Source: Cryptomeria japonica
Taxonomy: Eukaryota > Streptophyta > Pinopsida > Cupressales > Cupressaceae
DNA: 64,000 bases
Assembly: GCF_030272615.1 (NCBI RefSeq)
Contig: NC_081414.1
Span: forward strand, 336,057,927 to 336,121,926
Direction of reading: 5' to 3'
In this document: positions 1-11,999 of the stretch, one piece after another
Layout of the letters: every line of letters begins with the position of its first letter
How positions within the stretch are numbered: the stretch's first letter is position 1
Position numbers and translations under genes: made by a program
Notes under the pieces: model-generated
Seen by the model: the letters and a program-made list of their open reading frames with translations, nothing else
What the model was told of the DNA's origin: nothing
Databases searched by the model: none

Positions 1-60
1 AAATAATGTCTGGTTCGCTAGGAATTTACACAGTTGCCTAGGGGGGGTTTCTTAAAGTTA

Positions 61-78
61 TCCCTGTCCCTCTCTCTC

Positions 79-144
<66 letters not shown>

Positions 145-259
145 CTTCCCTCTCTCCCTCTCTCTACCTTCCCTCCCCCCTCTTCTCTCCCTCTCTCCCT
201 CCCTCTACCTCTCCCTTCCCCCCATGTTCTCTCCCTCTCTCCCTCTCTCTCCCTCTCTC

Positions 260-315
<56 letters not shown>

Positions 316-544
316 CCTTCCCCCCATGTTCTCTCCCTTAGGTGTCATTAGAGGTCGTATTATTTCCTAAGAGGTCATATGGTATCCTGTGACCCCTTAA
401 GACCCTTCCTCTTTCCCTCCCCCTACTCTCCCCTTCTCCCTCTCTCTCTCTCTCCCTCCCTCTACCTCTCCCTCCCCCCTACTCTCCCCCTCTCCCTCTC
501 TCTCTCTCCCTCTCCCTCCCTCTACCTCTCTCCCTCTCCCACCC

Positions 545-618
<74 letters not shown>

Positions 619-897
619 CCTCTCCCTCCTTCCTTCTCTCCCTCTCTCCCTCTCTCTCCCTCTCCTCTCCCTCTCTCCCTCTCCCCTCTCCTCCCCCTCT
701 CCCACCCCCCCTCTTCTCTCTCTCTCTCCCTCTCTCTCTCTCTCCCCCTCTCCCTCCTTCCTTCTCTCCCTCTCTCTCTCTCCCTCTCCTCTCTCTCCCT
801 TCCCCCCCTCTTCTCTCCCTCTCTCCCTCTCCCTTCCTCCATACCCCTTCTTCTCTCTCTCTCTCTCTATCTCTCTCCCTCCCTCTACCTCTCTCAA
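61..897. repeat. CT-rich microsatellite block (left flank of element A)
   Basis: Almost pure pyrimidine on the plus strand. Long uninterrupted CT runs occur at about 82-140 and 550-616, separated by imperfect CCCTCT variants. Long open frames cross it on both strands (Ser/Leu/Pro-rich one way, Arg/Glu/Gly-rich the other), but they are products of the dinucleotide repeat and not genes. An island of ordinary sequence at about 338-410 breaks the block and contains words (GGTCATATGG, GACCCCTTAAGACC) resembling the big tandem array at 32.6-34.85 kb. Confidence 0.95.
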
Positions 898-899
898 GA

Positions 900-1170
900 G
901 CGCATACAAGGTACTGAAACTATTAGTTCCCTACCCTGCCATAACTTTTTAAGGCCTAGTAGAGCGTACGCAGTACTTATTACTCATAAGCGTGTACAGG
1001 GTACTATTCCCATTATTCGATACCTTGTGATAACATTTTTAGGCTTATTAGCACATACATGCTACTTATCAGCCCAGAATGGGAAAAAAGAATACCGTTG
1101 GGCTTGTCAACATTTTATGGTCTAACAGTGTGTACGTGGTTATCAATGTAGCACGTACGCGGTTTATAGA
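900..1170. repeat. Iterated GCGTACGC-like words, left end of element A
   Basis: At least five variants of a palindromic word recur in about 250 bases (AGCGTACGCAG near 962, AGCGTGTACAG near 993, GCACATACATGC near 1040, GTGTGTACGTGG near 1130, GCACGTACGCGG near 1155), separated by AT-rich spacers. The same word family fills the other end at 10165-10390. Subterminal word arrays of this kind are transposase-binding sites in several DNA transposon superfamilies; that role here is inferred. Confidence 0.7.
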
Positions 1171-1525
1171 CATAGTTTTAGTTTCCCAAGAGCCTCAACA
1201 GCCTCAAAAGAAGTTTTTGAGGTCGTTGAAGGCCCCACTGGAACTATGTCTACACTTCTATCACTGTTGTATACATAAAAGTAAGTGATTGTTTTGTTTT
1301 TGCATGATTTCAAATAAATGAATTGTTGTTTTTAGTAGTTTTTTGTTTTTGCATGGTTTCAAATGATTGAATTGTGATTTTTTAATAGTTTGATTCCAAA
1401 AAATAGTGAGAAGATGCATATTTATGGTTATTTGTTTATTTATGAACTTTTCTTTACATATATATGTAATATGATTCTATTTAGGTCAACCAATCTCAAC
1501 CATGGAAAAGAACAAGTGAGGAACA

Positions 1526-4392
1526 ATGGAACAACGAGAGGCTCAAAAGGAAAGACAAAGGCAGCGTATCAAGAAATTCCATGACATAAGAACAATGGGA
1601 GAAGAAGGTATGTCAACCTCAACATCTCAATTTGATTTACCAAATGAATATAATGCACTTAATGCAATTGAAGAAGAAACATTTGATAATTTACCATTTG
1701 AACCTAATGCAATTGAAGAAGATAACGCATTGAAAAATCAATTAAATGATGAACATATTACACCTTCTCTACTTGATGAATTCAATGTACATAATGCACC
1801 AATGTTAACACCTCCTAGAATCATTCATAGGAAACCAAAGTATCTAATTGACATTAATGAGAATATATTGAAGTCAATACCCAATAAAATGAATGAATGA
1901 ACTTGTAGGAGAATGGTTAAAAGAATATGGCAAAACTATTTTAAAAACTTAAATCAAACCACAAGATGTCAATTAATTGTTCAAATGATTAAAAATTTGA
2001 ATTTTAGAGAGACAATGAAAATTCTAGGCCTAAGATCATCTGAAAGTAATAGTGAAAGAACTATTGTCAAAAATCTATTTGATGCATATCAATCTATTGG
2101 TTCAAAATCATGTAGTAAAGTTTCTAATGCTACTCGACGTGTCATTACATCAACCATAATGAGCAAGAAAATAAAAAAAGATCATTTGATAAGCAAAACA
2201 AGTAAGTTATTAAACGTTAGTAGAACAACTTTAAGTAAAGCATTAAAGAGGTGAGAACAAATAGAGGAACCTAACAATAATTCTCTTTGGGCATTCTTGG
2301 GTAAACTACCATGCAAAGACAAGGTTGTTGTAGATGCACTAAAAACATTAATTGAAAATTTTTTGCATGACAACACAAGAGTATCGCCTAACCAAAGAGA
2401 TGTTGTTAGAAGGCGAATTGGGTCTAAAAATCGTGAGCCGCATGCGAAACACTATTTGGAAAAGTTTCCTCAAAAAAAAAATTCTCAAAATTTTTTTTGA
2501 AATGGCAAAACCTTTTTATATTAAGATTAATCATGTACGCACCACTTGTTGTTGTAGGATGCATATTGAATTTTCCATGCATTATGATATTTTTCATCAT
2601 ATTTGTTCTACTTTGCACACTAATGATGTTTTGCAGGAATGTAATACACAAGCACCTCCTAAGTCGGCAAGAGAATTTATTTCAAGTGTGTTATGTAATA
2701 GACATGATGGTTGCATTTATTATAAGATGCCTTGTTTGGAAGGTTCTTGTGCTATATGTGGTGGTTTGCAATGTTTACCAAGATGCATACATTTGGAGAG
2801 CACATATGAAATTGGTACGAAACTAGTTTCTTTTGGAAAATACAAGACAGTCACATATGGAGTTAAAGATGGAAAAGATGTGAAGAGATGTGAGCTAGTG
2901 AAAAATGATATATGTGTAGCTCAATTTATGAAAATGTTTCAAGAGAAACTAGTTTATGAGCGCATAATGCATACACATAGAGCTCGATGGTTAGATGAGC
3001 AATTCAAGTTGTGTAAGGACATATTTCCTCTTGGCACCATTGTCTCTATCGTTGATTTCGCTGAAAATTATACACTACAACCTCAAAATGAAGTGCAATC
3101 CATGTATTATCACTCTACACAAGTTTCTATTTTTGTACACATAGCATTCATGCATGCAGATGATAGCACAGAGGATGATAGAAAGGTTGTAAGAGAGTAT
3201 CACTTCTACATAAGTGATGATCGTACTCATTCATCAGAGTTTGTACAAGGATGCTTTAAATTTTTCTATGATAGTTTAAGGGAAAGGAACATACGATACA
3301 ACTGACATTTAATATGGTCAGATAATTGCACTGCACAATTCAAGAATGCAAGGATGTTTTATTGGCTGAAAAGGATGCATGTGACAAGTGGTGTACAACA
3401 TTTTTGGAATTTCACTAAGGCTGGACATGGTAAGGGAGAGCACGATGGTGCAGGAGCATGTGTGAAAAGAGCCCTAGCTAGGGAAGAATTAAAGTATGAA
3501 GGTGGTGCTAAGTTGGTAGATGCAAAAACAGTTGTGCAATGGCGTAAGTCTACGATGGGTCCAGGCAATCCAGGTACGTCATTGGTTCGTAGATATTTTT
3601 GGTTGATTACTAATCTAACATTGAAAACTATCTAGATTGTTGTACAGTTGCAGGATTGAGTGATATGCACTCATTTATGAGTTCAAATTCAAGTTCACTG
3701 GTAATTTATACGCGACAGATGGTATGTTTTTGCTCTTCATGCATGTATTGTTTGTGGGAAGAATGTGAATCAGAAGAGTGGGTTGACAAATGGTCTTGTA
3801 GACCGTTGGTTCCCATTGATTCATATCAAATTCCCAAAGCACTACAATTGAACCAGATGGAGACATCAGTGGATTTTGACCATGTATCCAACCTAGTGTA
3901 TTCAGGTGATTTTTTGAGTTAATTTTTTTGCAAGTATTCTTTTTGGTTCATTTTGTTGTACATCATACTTTATTTTTGGTATTAATTAACACATTATAAA
4001 ATGTAAGTCATGTGTATGCAGTTCTTACAAAAGAGAATAATGAAGAAGGAACATATTACTATTTGTGTCGCTGTGTTGAGCCTAAAAGAAAACTGACAAC
4101 CACAATCATTGACAGAGAGGGTATTGAGTACCCAATAGGGTCTGTTGTCATGACAGGAACATGGCTTTGGAGATACCCTATCAAGAATTATGATGTTTGG
4201 TTGTTCGAGGACTTTGAAACACACAAACATATTCTTCATTTCTCTAACCTTGTTGTTGCAACAAATATTCATTTGATGAAGTATCGTGGTAGACCTCATA
4301 ACAAGATTTTATGGAAAGTTCGTGAATCTAACCACAAGGCAATACTTGACACAATATGGGTTAGAGCCGATCCTGAAGGCTCACTTGATTGA
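1526..4392 (+). pseudogene. DDE transposase-like gene of element A (broken)
   Basis: The reading starts at ATG 1526, the first in-frame start after the AT-rich leader. It begins with an acidic N-terminal region, then a helix-turn-helix-like stretch ending in LNVSRTTLSKALKR (about 2210-2252). A cysteine-rich central part follows (HVRTTCCCRMH, EGSCAICGGLQCLPRC), then a catalytic-looking core: IVDFAENYT (about 3051), YISDDRTHSSE (about 3211), WSDNCTAQFKN (about 3316) and GHGKGEHDGAGACVKR (about 3425). A separate C-terminal domain after a 116-base intron (3906-4021, GT..AG) carries YYYLCRC...HILHFSNLVVAT. Lesions: TGA at 1898, 2252 and 3303, a frame change in the A-run near 2475, and another break near 3640. 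The DFAENY / SD.C..QFKN / GHGKG.HDG.G..KR pattern belongs to a eukaryotic transposase-like family; I cannot assign the superfamily with certainty (Sola-like is one possibility). The same gene recurs at 42260-39468. Confidence 0.7.
3906..4021 (+). other. Intron before the C-terminal domain of transposase A
   Basis: GT at 3906 (TCAG|GTGATT) and AG at 4020-4021 (TATGCAG) join the core to the C-terminal domain that opens with LTKENNEEGTYYYLCRC. An intron sits at the matching place in transposase B, where it has been expanded by a TA microsatellite. Confidence 0.6.
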
Positions 4393-4429
4393 TTCTACGG
4401 TTCAAAGTAGAATGATTTTGAGAATTTTT

Positions 4430-4860
4430 CTATAAATCATCGATGAATTGTTCTATATTCATTTTTTGTATATATAAATGCCCATGAGCTGATTTTTATA
4501 TGTTTAGGAGCATAATTTTGTATATTTAAGTGGCAATGAGTTGATTTGTACATATGTACATGCCAAATTTTGTATATTAAAATGGCAATGAGCTAAATCG
4601 CACATATTGTAATGCCAAATTTTGTATAAAAGCCCATGAGATTATTTGTATATTAAAATGGCGATGAGTTGAATCACATATATTGTAATGCCAAATTTTG
4701 TATAAAAGCCCATGAGATTATTTCTAAGACAATTTTTTGTATAATCAAATAGCCAAGAGCTTATTTGACCATATTTAGAGGCAATTTTTTGAATAATATG
4801 TGACAATGTTTTGTGACTATTTTGATTCTTGTATAATCATGGATAATTATTTGAGTCATT
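4430..4860. repeat. Short degenerate tandem repeats 3' of transposase A
   Basis: Repeated phrases such as GCCCATGAGATTATTT, TGCCAAATTTTGTATA and GGCAATGAGTTGA recur every 45-90 bases in AT-rich DNA directly after the transposase stop. No coding signal. Confidence 0.7.
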
Positions 4861-4970
4861 ATCAGGTCATAGGGGTCATAGATTGAGACTAGATACAATT
4901 TGAGCAATAATTGTCATTGTTGTCAAAAAAATTGTCAAAAAAGTTGTCAAGCAACTTCTACATTGCGTCG

Positions 4971-6887
4971 GTAGGGTATGACTCTCGACTTTCTGGTGAT
5001 TTGGGATGCATGACAGGACCATGCCTAGCATAAACTTGCCCACCTAGACACGCTCATGACGTCGGTTTGTGCACACGAGGAACAAAATCAATTCTAGCCA
5101 ATCTTGCAACTTATCCTTGCAAGCAACTGCCATTTTTTTGAGTAGGCGAAAAAATGCTACTAATTGAAAATGGCTTCGAGTCATCGAAAACCAAGTTAGG
5201 CCATTGTAGAGGAGCCTCACATGACCCCATGGGATCAAACAGATCAATCGTATGTGTCATGGATTGGAAGAAACAGTCCATCAAATTTTGACAATTTTTT
5301 GGACTCAGGGCACTTGAGAGATCGCACCGGTAGGTATGACTCTCGATGTTCTGGTGCTTTGGAATGCATGATAGGGCCATGCCTAGCATAAAATTGCCCA
5401 CCCAAACGCACTCGCAAATTCGGTTTGTGCACACGAGGAACATAATCAATTCTAGCCAATCTTGCAACTTATCCTTGCAAGCAACTAACGGTTTTTTGAG
5501 CAGGTGAAAAAATGCTAATAATTGAAAATGGCTTTGAGTCATCAAAAATCAAGATAGGACATTATAGAGGAGCCTAACGCAACCCCATAGGATTAAACAA
5601 ATCGATCGTATGTGTCATGGATTGGAAGAAACAGTCCGTCAAATTTTGACAATTTTTTAGACTCAGGGCACTTGAGAGATCGCACCGGTAGGGTATGACT
5701 TTCGACGTTCTGGTGCTTTGGGATGCACAATAGGGCCATGCCTAGCATAAACCTACCCACTCGGATGTGCTCGCGATGTCGATTTGTGCACACGAGGAAA
5801 AGAATCAATTCTAGCAAATCTTGCAACTTTTCCTTGCAAGCAACTGACGGTTTTTTGAGCAGGCAAAAAAATGCTACTAATTGAAAATGGCTTCGAGTCA
5901 TCAAAAACCAAGATAGGCCATTATAGAGGAGCCTCATGCAACCCCACAGGATCAAATAGATCAACCGTATGTTTCATGGATTGGAATAAATAGTCCATCA
6001 AATTTTGATAATTTTTTGGACTTAGGGCACTTGAGAGATCGCACCGGTAGGGTATGACTCTCGATGTTCTGGTGCTTTGGGATGCATGACAGGGCCATAC
6101 CTAGTGTAAACCTGCCCACCCAGATGCACTTGTGATGTCAATTTGTGTACACAAGGAACATAATCAATTCTAGCCAATCTTGCAACTTTTCCTTGCAAGC
6201 AAATGACAGTTTTTTTAGCAGACAAAAAAATGCTACTAATTGAAAATGGCTCTGAGTCATTGAAAATTGAGATAGGCAATTGTAGAGGAGCCTCATGCGA
6301 CCCCACGGGATCAAAAATATTGACCGTATGTGTTGTGAATTGGAAGAAACAGTCCATCAAATTTTGACAATTTTTTGGACTCAGGAAACTTGAGAATTCG
6401 CACCGGTAGGGTATGACTCTCGACATTCTAGTGCTTTGGGATGGATAAAAGGGCCATGCCTAGCATAAACTTGCCCACCCGAATGTTCTCACAATGTTGG
6501 TTTGTGCACATGAGGAACAAAATCAATTCTAGCCAATCTTGCAACTTTTCCTTGCAAGCAATTGATGGTTTTTTGAGCAAGCGAAAAATGCTACTAATTG
6601 AAAATGGCTTTGAGTCATCAAAAAATGAGATAGGCCATTGTAGAGGAGACTCATATGACCCCATGGGATCAAACAGATCGACTGTATGTGTCGTGGATTG
6701 GAAGAAACAGTTCGTCAAATTTTGATAATGTTTTGGACTCAGGGCACTTGAGAGATCGCACCAGTAGGGTATGACTCTCGACATTCTGGTGCTTTGGCAT
6801 GCATGATAGGGCCATGCCTAGCGTAAACCTGCCCACTCGGACACACTTGTGACATCATTTTGTGCACATGAGGAACAAAATTTGACC
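4971..6887. repeat. 359-bp tandem array, five and a third copies
   Basis: The phrase GTAGGGTATGACTCTCGA recurs at 4971, 5330, 5688, 6047, 6406 and 6764, giving periods of 358-359 bases. Each unit carries the same landmarks in order: CATGCCTAGCATAAAC, TTGTGCACACGAGG, CCTTGCAAGCAACTG, TTGAAAATGGCTTCGAGTC and GGATTGGAAGAAACAGTCC. Minus-strand frames of about 120 codons run through every unit, but they are broken differently in each copy, so I treat them as chance frames in a satellite. The array lies between the 3' ends of the two element A genes. Confidence 0.93.
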
Positions 6888-7421
6888 ATTGCAAGCGTGA
6901 GGGTGCTCTCGCACCAAACACATTGTTGTTTATATTCATATTGTCAATTTTTGTTATTTATATTCATATTGTTAATTATATATGAAAATATTCATTTAAA
7001 TTTATAAAAGGGCAGCCAGCAAATATAGCGAATACACAATAATGAACTGAATACAAGGAGTTTTGTAGGGTTAATTCAACATTTTAGAAATTTTATCAAA
7101 TCATATTCCACGATTGCAATGCTTTATATCATATATTTTTGTTGTTTATATTCATATTGTTGATTACATATCCAAATATTCATTTAAATTTATAAAAGGA
7201 CAACCACAAAATACAACGAATACAAAATAATGAACTCATTACACATTTATTGGATCGAATATCGATATTTATATATATAAAAAAAAAAGGCATGTCTGCC
7301 AAGTCAATACAAGTATTACAAAAATGTGGCATATGCCATGTCCAAATCGATATACAATAAAAATGTAGAATATATCTACATGTATTGGTCATTCTATGAC
7401 CAAAACTAACACTATATGATC

Positions 7422-10047
7422 CTAAACTTGTGGTGGATCATCAAAATGAAGCCTCTTTGGTGCAGTATGTGGCTCTGTAGATGGCTGCAAAACCACAATT
7501 CAAAAGCCAAGTTAGAATTTTTTGTAGAAAATAGTTCACAATTAACATCATAACTATGCATTTAACTTTAATTCCTTTGCAATTGAAATGTAGATTACCT
7601 CATCGACTGATCTAGGAGCTAATGTCTTCGCTCTCCTCTCCTTGTCACTCTTAGGAGTTTTTTCTTGAAGACATACTTAAATTGATCCACGTTATGGCCA
7701 TACCGTGAAGGAGTCTATTGTAGATTAAATGTACAATTAATATAATGTACTAACATAAATATATCAAAAACACTTAAAAGCTATAATATAGAGAACAATG
7801 ACGTACCTGTGCCTGAGATGCTTCTCCAATGGACTGAGGATGGCTCACCATCGATATAGAAACTGACACTATTACCTATACAAAAAATGTACAAAGATTA
7901 AATACAATTAATATAATGATAAGTATTGAAGGTTCAAAACAATTAATTTTACATATCAAACAAAAGTGTATCAGATCCTAAGATGCTTCTCTAGTGCAAG
8001 GAGGAGGATTCACCATTGACGAAATAGGTATGGATATTTCCTGTATGAAAAAATTATAAGATTCTAATATATCACAAGTTCACATGTACACATGCATATA
8101 ATCATGAAATCAAGAAAATAAAGTATAGATAGATACCTCTGCCCTCTCTTGATCTGCGGGTGAATCAGGTGCATTCAACATATCCACAAAGCTCAATGGT
8201 CATTGTACATCTAAAATAGACAAAAAACACTAATCAATCTATAAACCCCAACTAATACTTGATTTCAACATTTTCAAATAATTGTACAACTAAAAATGTG
8301 TTCAATTACCTTCTTCACACATTTTGGTGTCTTCGAGGAATTCTTTTTCTTAGGACGAGCCCTAGACGCGGAGGGGGTACCCTAAAAACACAAAATTAAC
8401 ATAAGATATTAGTACAGATAATAAATTAAACATAATTTTAAAAATCTAAAATGAAATGACTTGCATATTCCATCAAAACAATACATAAAAAGAGTTGTAC
8501 AAAATATGATACCGTATAGCCTTGTAGGCCAAAATCGATCGCAGAGAGCGTGATGTCATCAATCTAGGACATTTTGTCCCTTGTCAACACCTACAAACTA
8601 GAAATTGGACCAAGCATTAAAGATAGTTAGTATATCTTGTATTTTTTTGAATTCAAAGTGTACTCTTCTTTTTTAACATGTTACAAAATTTATACCTCAG
8701 CCATCGAAGTTGCAACTATGGTAACTAGGGGAGGTGTATGGGATACCGCTGCTGCATCCTGAAATGTATATTATTAGTCTCAATTTAAATTGATGTATAA
8801 ATGAAAATTTATTTATGTAATTAAAAATTTAAAGTGACTGATAAATAAAATGTTATGAATTCGAATCAACACACTTGTGTCTGTGGCTCATAGGCAAACA
8901 CCATGTCCATCAACTCATCTGTCAACGTGACATCCTCAATTGTGTGAGCCTGACATTTACAACCGCAAATTGTGCACAAATGATATGAGTATCCATCTGC
9001 ACCGGCTGCATCATATATCCCCAAGCATATCCCCGAGAAACTGACACACATATGCTCGATGGGCTCTCTATCACCCTCTAACGGCTCATCATCCAATACA
9101 ATAGGGTGTGCTAATGATGTCCCATGTTGGATGATGGCACCAGTCAATGTTGTGGCTGCTTGAAGAGTCTGTAGCTCCATCGACTCTTTCAGCTCTAATG
9201 GGATGGCCTAATGTACCTTGGGTTTGGGTGCTAGGGGGCGGCGACTCTCCGCGGCTAATCGCCTATGGGCTCCAGGTCTATCTTGGGCAAAGCCACCACC
9301 TCTACCATGAAACTCTCTCATGTCAAAATAGTTTGGCCGCACATTGAGCACAAACTCACAATATATTTTTCTCAAAAAATATAATGGCACCTCATAATTA
9401 TTACAAGGTGGATCATCAAAGACCATCCACCACCTCTGCCAAAAAAGATTCTTCATCTGCATATTGGTACACCAATGTATGGGAAACATCTTTGCATTAA
9501 GAGGTAATGACTGACCAATTTTGGGATCAACAAAAAGGGCACATATTTGTTGTTTAGAAATATTTTTGTTTTTTACTCCATCGTATGATAGCCTATTGGC
9601 ATAGAATTGACAACACCTATCCCTAAAGCTTCCCCATTTGGTATTTTTTGTGGAAACAACTATGGCACCACTAGCTAATGTTTCTAGGCTAGTGGCGAGG
9701 GATTGATGATGGTCAAGTTCAAAAGTTTTCAATTTTACAATCAGTCTATTGATTTTAGACGTATTTTGTCCTAACTGATTAATTAATTCTTCCTATGTTT
9801 CGGCTATGCGGTCAAAAGGAGGAATTGGGGGTTGTTCTTGTGTGTTTTCTGGAGGTGCATTTGGTTGTTCTTGTGGGTTTTTAGGAGGTGCATTTGGTTG
9901 TTCTTGTTCTCGATTAGAAGAATCTGGTTTTTGAAACAAAAAATGAAAAAACCTAATCAAAATTAATCAAATTAAATTCAAAATGTAAAACAAATTGCAT
10001 AAACCGGAAAGAAAGACAAAAATAAACAAAAACTAACCTTGATCCAT
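7422..10047 (-). pseudogene. Element A accessory gene, multi-exon, function unknown
   Basis: No recognised family. Likely start ATG at 10047 in a 10-base coding exon (donor AAG|GTTAG at 10038/10037). The main exon begins near 9924 and encodes a Gln/Pro/Asn repeat (EQPNAPP twice), then a globular region with SLATSLETLASGA, RDRCCQFYANRLSYDG, FWQRWWMVFDDPP, EVPLYFLRKIYCEF and GGGFAQDRPGAHRR, then CTICGCKCQAHT, ending at a donor near 8870. About seven small exons follow (roughly 8760-8697, 8590-8513, 8382-8310, 8215-8137, 8040-7970, 7876-7808, 7715-7598) and a last exon ending PKRLHFDDPPQV with stop at 7422. In-frame stops occur near 9798 and 9209. The EVPLYF..EF and RPGA regions align with the gene at 36043-38051, so it is a conserved passenger gene of this transposon family. 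It is convergent with the transposase. Confidence 0.6.
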
Positions 10048-10164
10048 AGCCTAGAGGACAAATAGCAACCCATTCGCAGTTTAGGTTAGAAAATGAGAAA
10101 AAATGAAGAAAAAAATGCGCTTTACGGGTAATAGAGACCCAGTTTTTTTAAAAAAACTTCTTTT

Positions 10165-10390
10165 ACCAGGCACCGCGTACGTAGTATTATTTGGATTATT
10201 AGCGCGTACGCACTCATTTTCCTATAAGAAGTGCATACACGCTAATTTTCCTAGGCGTAGCACTTACGCGCTCATTTTCCTAAAAGCAACGTGTACGTGC
10301 TACCTTTTCTAGGCTCAGGAAGAACAAACCTAAGCGCGTATGTGGGAATTTGAAATTTTAAAACCGCGTACGCGCTGCCTATTTTCCCAA
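10165..10390. repeat. Iterated GCGTACGC-like words, right end of element A
   Basis: Seven variants in 225 bases: CCGCGTACGTAG near 10168, GCGCGTACGCACTC near 10201, GTGCATACACGC near 10228, GCACTTACGCGCTC near 10260, ACGTGTACGTGC near 10289, AGCGCGTATGTG near 10335 and CCGCGTACGCGCTGCC near 10363. Several are followed by CATTTTCCTA. The block lies just upstream of the accessory gene's start and mirrors 900-1170. Confidence 0.75.
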
Positions 10391-10479
10391 GTTTTTTTTG
10401 GGTGGTGTCCACTTTTCTGACCACCATATTTATGCACACAACCTTATATACCATTTTTTATATATTTATCTCTTCCTCT

Positions 10480-11054
10480 TATATACATGTCTCTTCCTCT
10501 CTCCCTCTCTCCCTATCACAAACATAACATGTGTGTATTGGCAGTTGATCCATATTACTCTTTATCACTCTATATCACCATGTAGATCTATCTTTCCTTC
10601 TCCCTCTTCCTCCACATCTTGCTATCTCTTTTGTTTTATATCTCCATCTCTATCTGCCTACATCTCTATATATATGTGTCTCCCTCTTTGTCTTGCTCTA
10701 TCTTCCTCCTACTCCCTCTCTTTGTAGACATGTGTCCCTCTATTAATTTATGCTTGTCCCTCTTTGTTCATCTATGTCCCTCTCAATATTCTTAGGCCTC
10801 TATATCTATATCTCCTTATCTCTTTATTGAGCTATCTCTCCAAACTTCTTGTACCAAATCTCCCTTTATCTCAATCTTGTTATCTTGTCCTCTCTCTCCA
10901 CCCCTATCTTTCTCCCTCACTCTATTTCTATCTATATCACTTCTTATCTCTATATTTATCTTTTTATCTCTCTCTAGATCTCTACCTCTCTACCTCTACA
11001 TATTTATCTTTTTTATCTCTCTCTAGATCTCTACCTCTCTACCTCTACATATTT

Positions 11055-11132
<78 letters not shown>

Positions 11133-11212
11133 TTTATCTATAGCTTTTTTATTTCTATCTCCTTACCCCCTCTCTCTCACTCTTCCCCACTCCATCTCTC
11201 CCTCTCTCCCTA
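10480..11212. repeat. CT/CTAT-rich microsatellite block (right flank of element A)
   Basis: Pyrimidine-rich, with a pure CT run at about 11059-11127 and a tandem duplication of CTCTCTAGATCTCTACCTC at about 10972 and 11019. The block is bracketed by near-identical phrases, CTCTCCCTATCACAAACATAACATG near 10506 and a CTCTCCCTATTATGAACATAACATG variant near 11205. The pyrimidines are on the same strand as in the left block, so the two flanks are not an inverted repeat. Confidence 0.9.
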
Positions 11213-11239
11213 TTATGAACATAACATGAGATTAATTAT

Positions 11240-11999
11240 CTTCTCAATTTATAGGTTTTATTTCACTCCTAATTGGATCTTTGTAAGTGAATGCATAGTT
11301 GATTTGAAGATATCATTTCTTCACTAAGACCTTTGTTGCACAAGCAACATTACTTGCTAAATGTCCTACCAATTGAGCTCATTTAATGCACAAGAGTATG
11401 CAACTAATAGACCAAAAAAATTCCCTAATTGACCTTCCACATCTCTTTGGCATACATATTGCACACCAAGGTGCAATTGCTAGTTTTAGGCTAATGTTAG
11501 ATTACTCCATCAATTATATTTTTTCACTTTCAATATTGAAGTATCTATATGTTTGTTTCAACATCAAAACAAAAATGGTGGCAAACAAAATGACAGTTGG
11601 CTTGAGGTACTAGACAAGCCAAAAACCACATAACATTCATCGCTAAGCTGCTTATGAAATCTAAACAACAAGAAATACTTATTATTTTCATAAAAAAAAA
11701 TAACTCATTATATTTTAGCAAATAGGCAGTGACCATCATAGCTCTTATTTCATTTTATTTATTATAATATTATATTATTTAAATATTTTTTATTTTTAAT
11801 AATATATATAAAATTATAATAGATCAATTATAGATTTATATTAATTATTGTGCTTTATTTTTAATAGGAGTATTATGTTTCTAAATTATTATAAAATATT
11901 TTCTAAAAAATAATTAATACTTGACTTCAAAATAAAAAATTAATTTAAAAGTTTAATAGTAGTATTTCATTAAAATGTTTATATTTTGATTTAACATTA
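11240..11999. other. AT-rich gene-free spacer
   Basis: Only short frames without recognisable motifs. From 11750 on it is almost entirely A and T with long ATTATT/AATAAT runs. I see no gene, element end or structured repeat here. Confidence 0.7.

Larger units (their letters stand above)
900..10400. mobile_element. Element A: DNA-transposon-like unit with two convergent genes
   Basis: Both ends carry clusters of short CpG-rich words built around GCGTACGC (about 900-1170 and 10165-10390). Between them lie a transposase-like gene reading rightwards and an unrelated multi-exon gene reading leftwards, with a tandem satellite between their 3' ends. A second, diverged copy with the same two genes in the same convergent arrangement lies at about 31.86-42.5 kb, which is why I treat this as one unit. 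I could not find clean terminal inverted repeats or a target duplication, so the ends are approximate. Both genes contain stops, so this copy is probably dead. Confidence 0.65.

Noticed and set aside
34-1125. Long Ser/Leu/Pro and Arg/Glu/Gly open frames
   Set aside because: They are translations of a CT dinucleotide repeat on both strands and have no independent coding character.
5044-6939. Repeated 120-codon minus-strand frames as a gene family
   Set aside because: They are the same 359-bp satellite read again and again, with different breaks in each unit and no recognisable domain.
60-11212. CT blocks as terminal inverted repeats of element A
   Set aside because: Both blocks have pyrimidines on the plus strand, so they are direct and not inverted; treated as flanking microsatellites.
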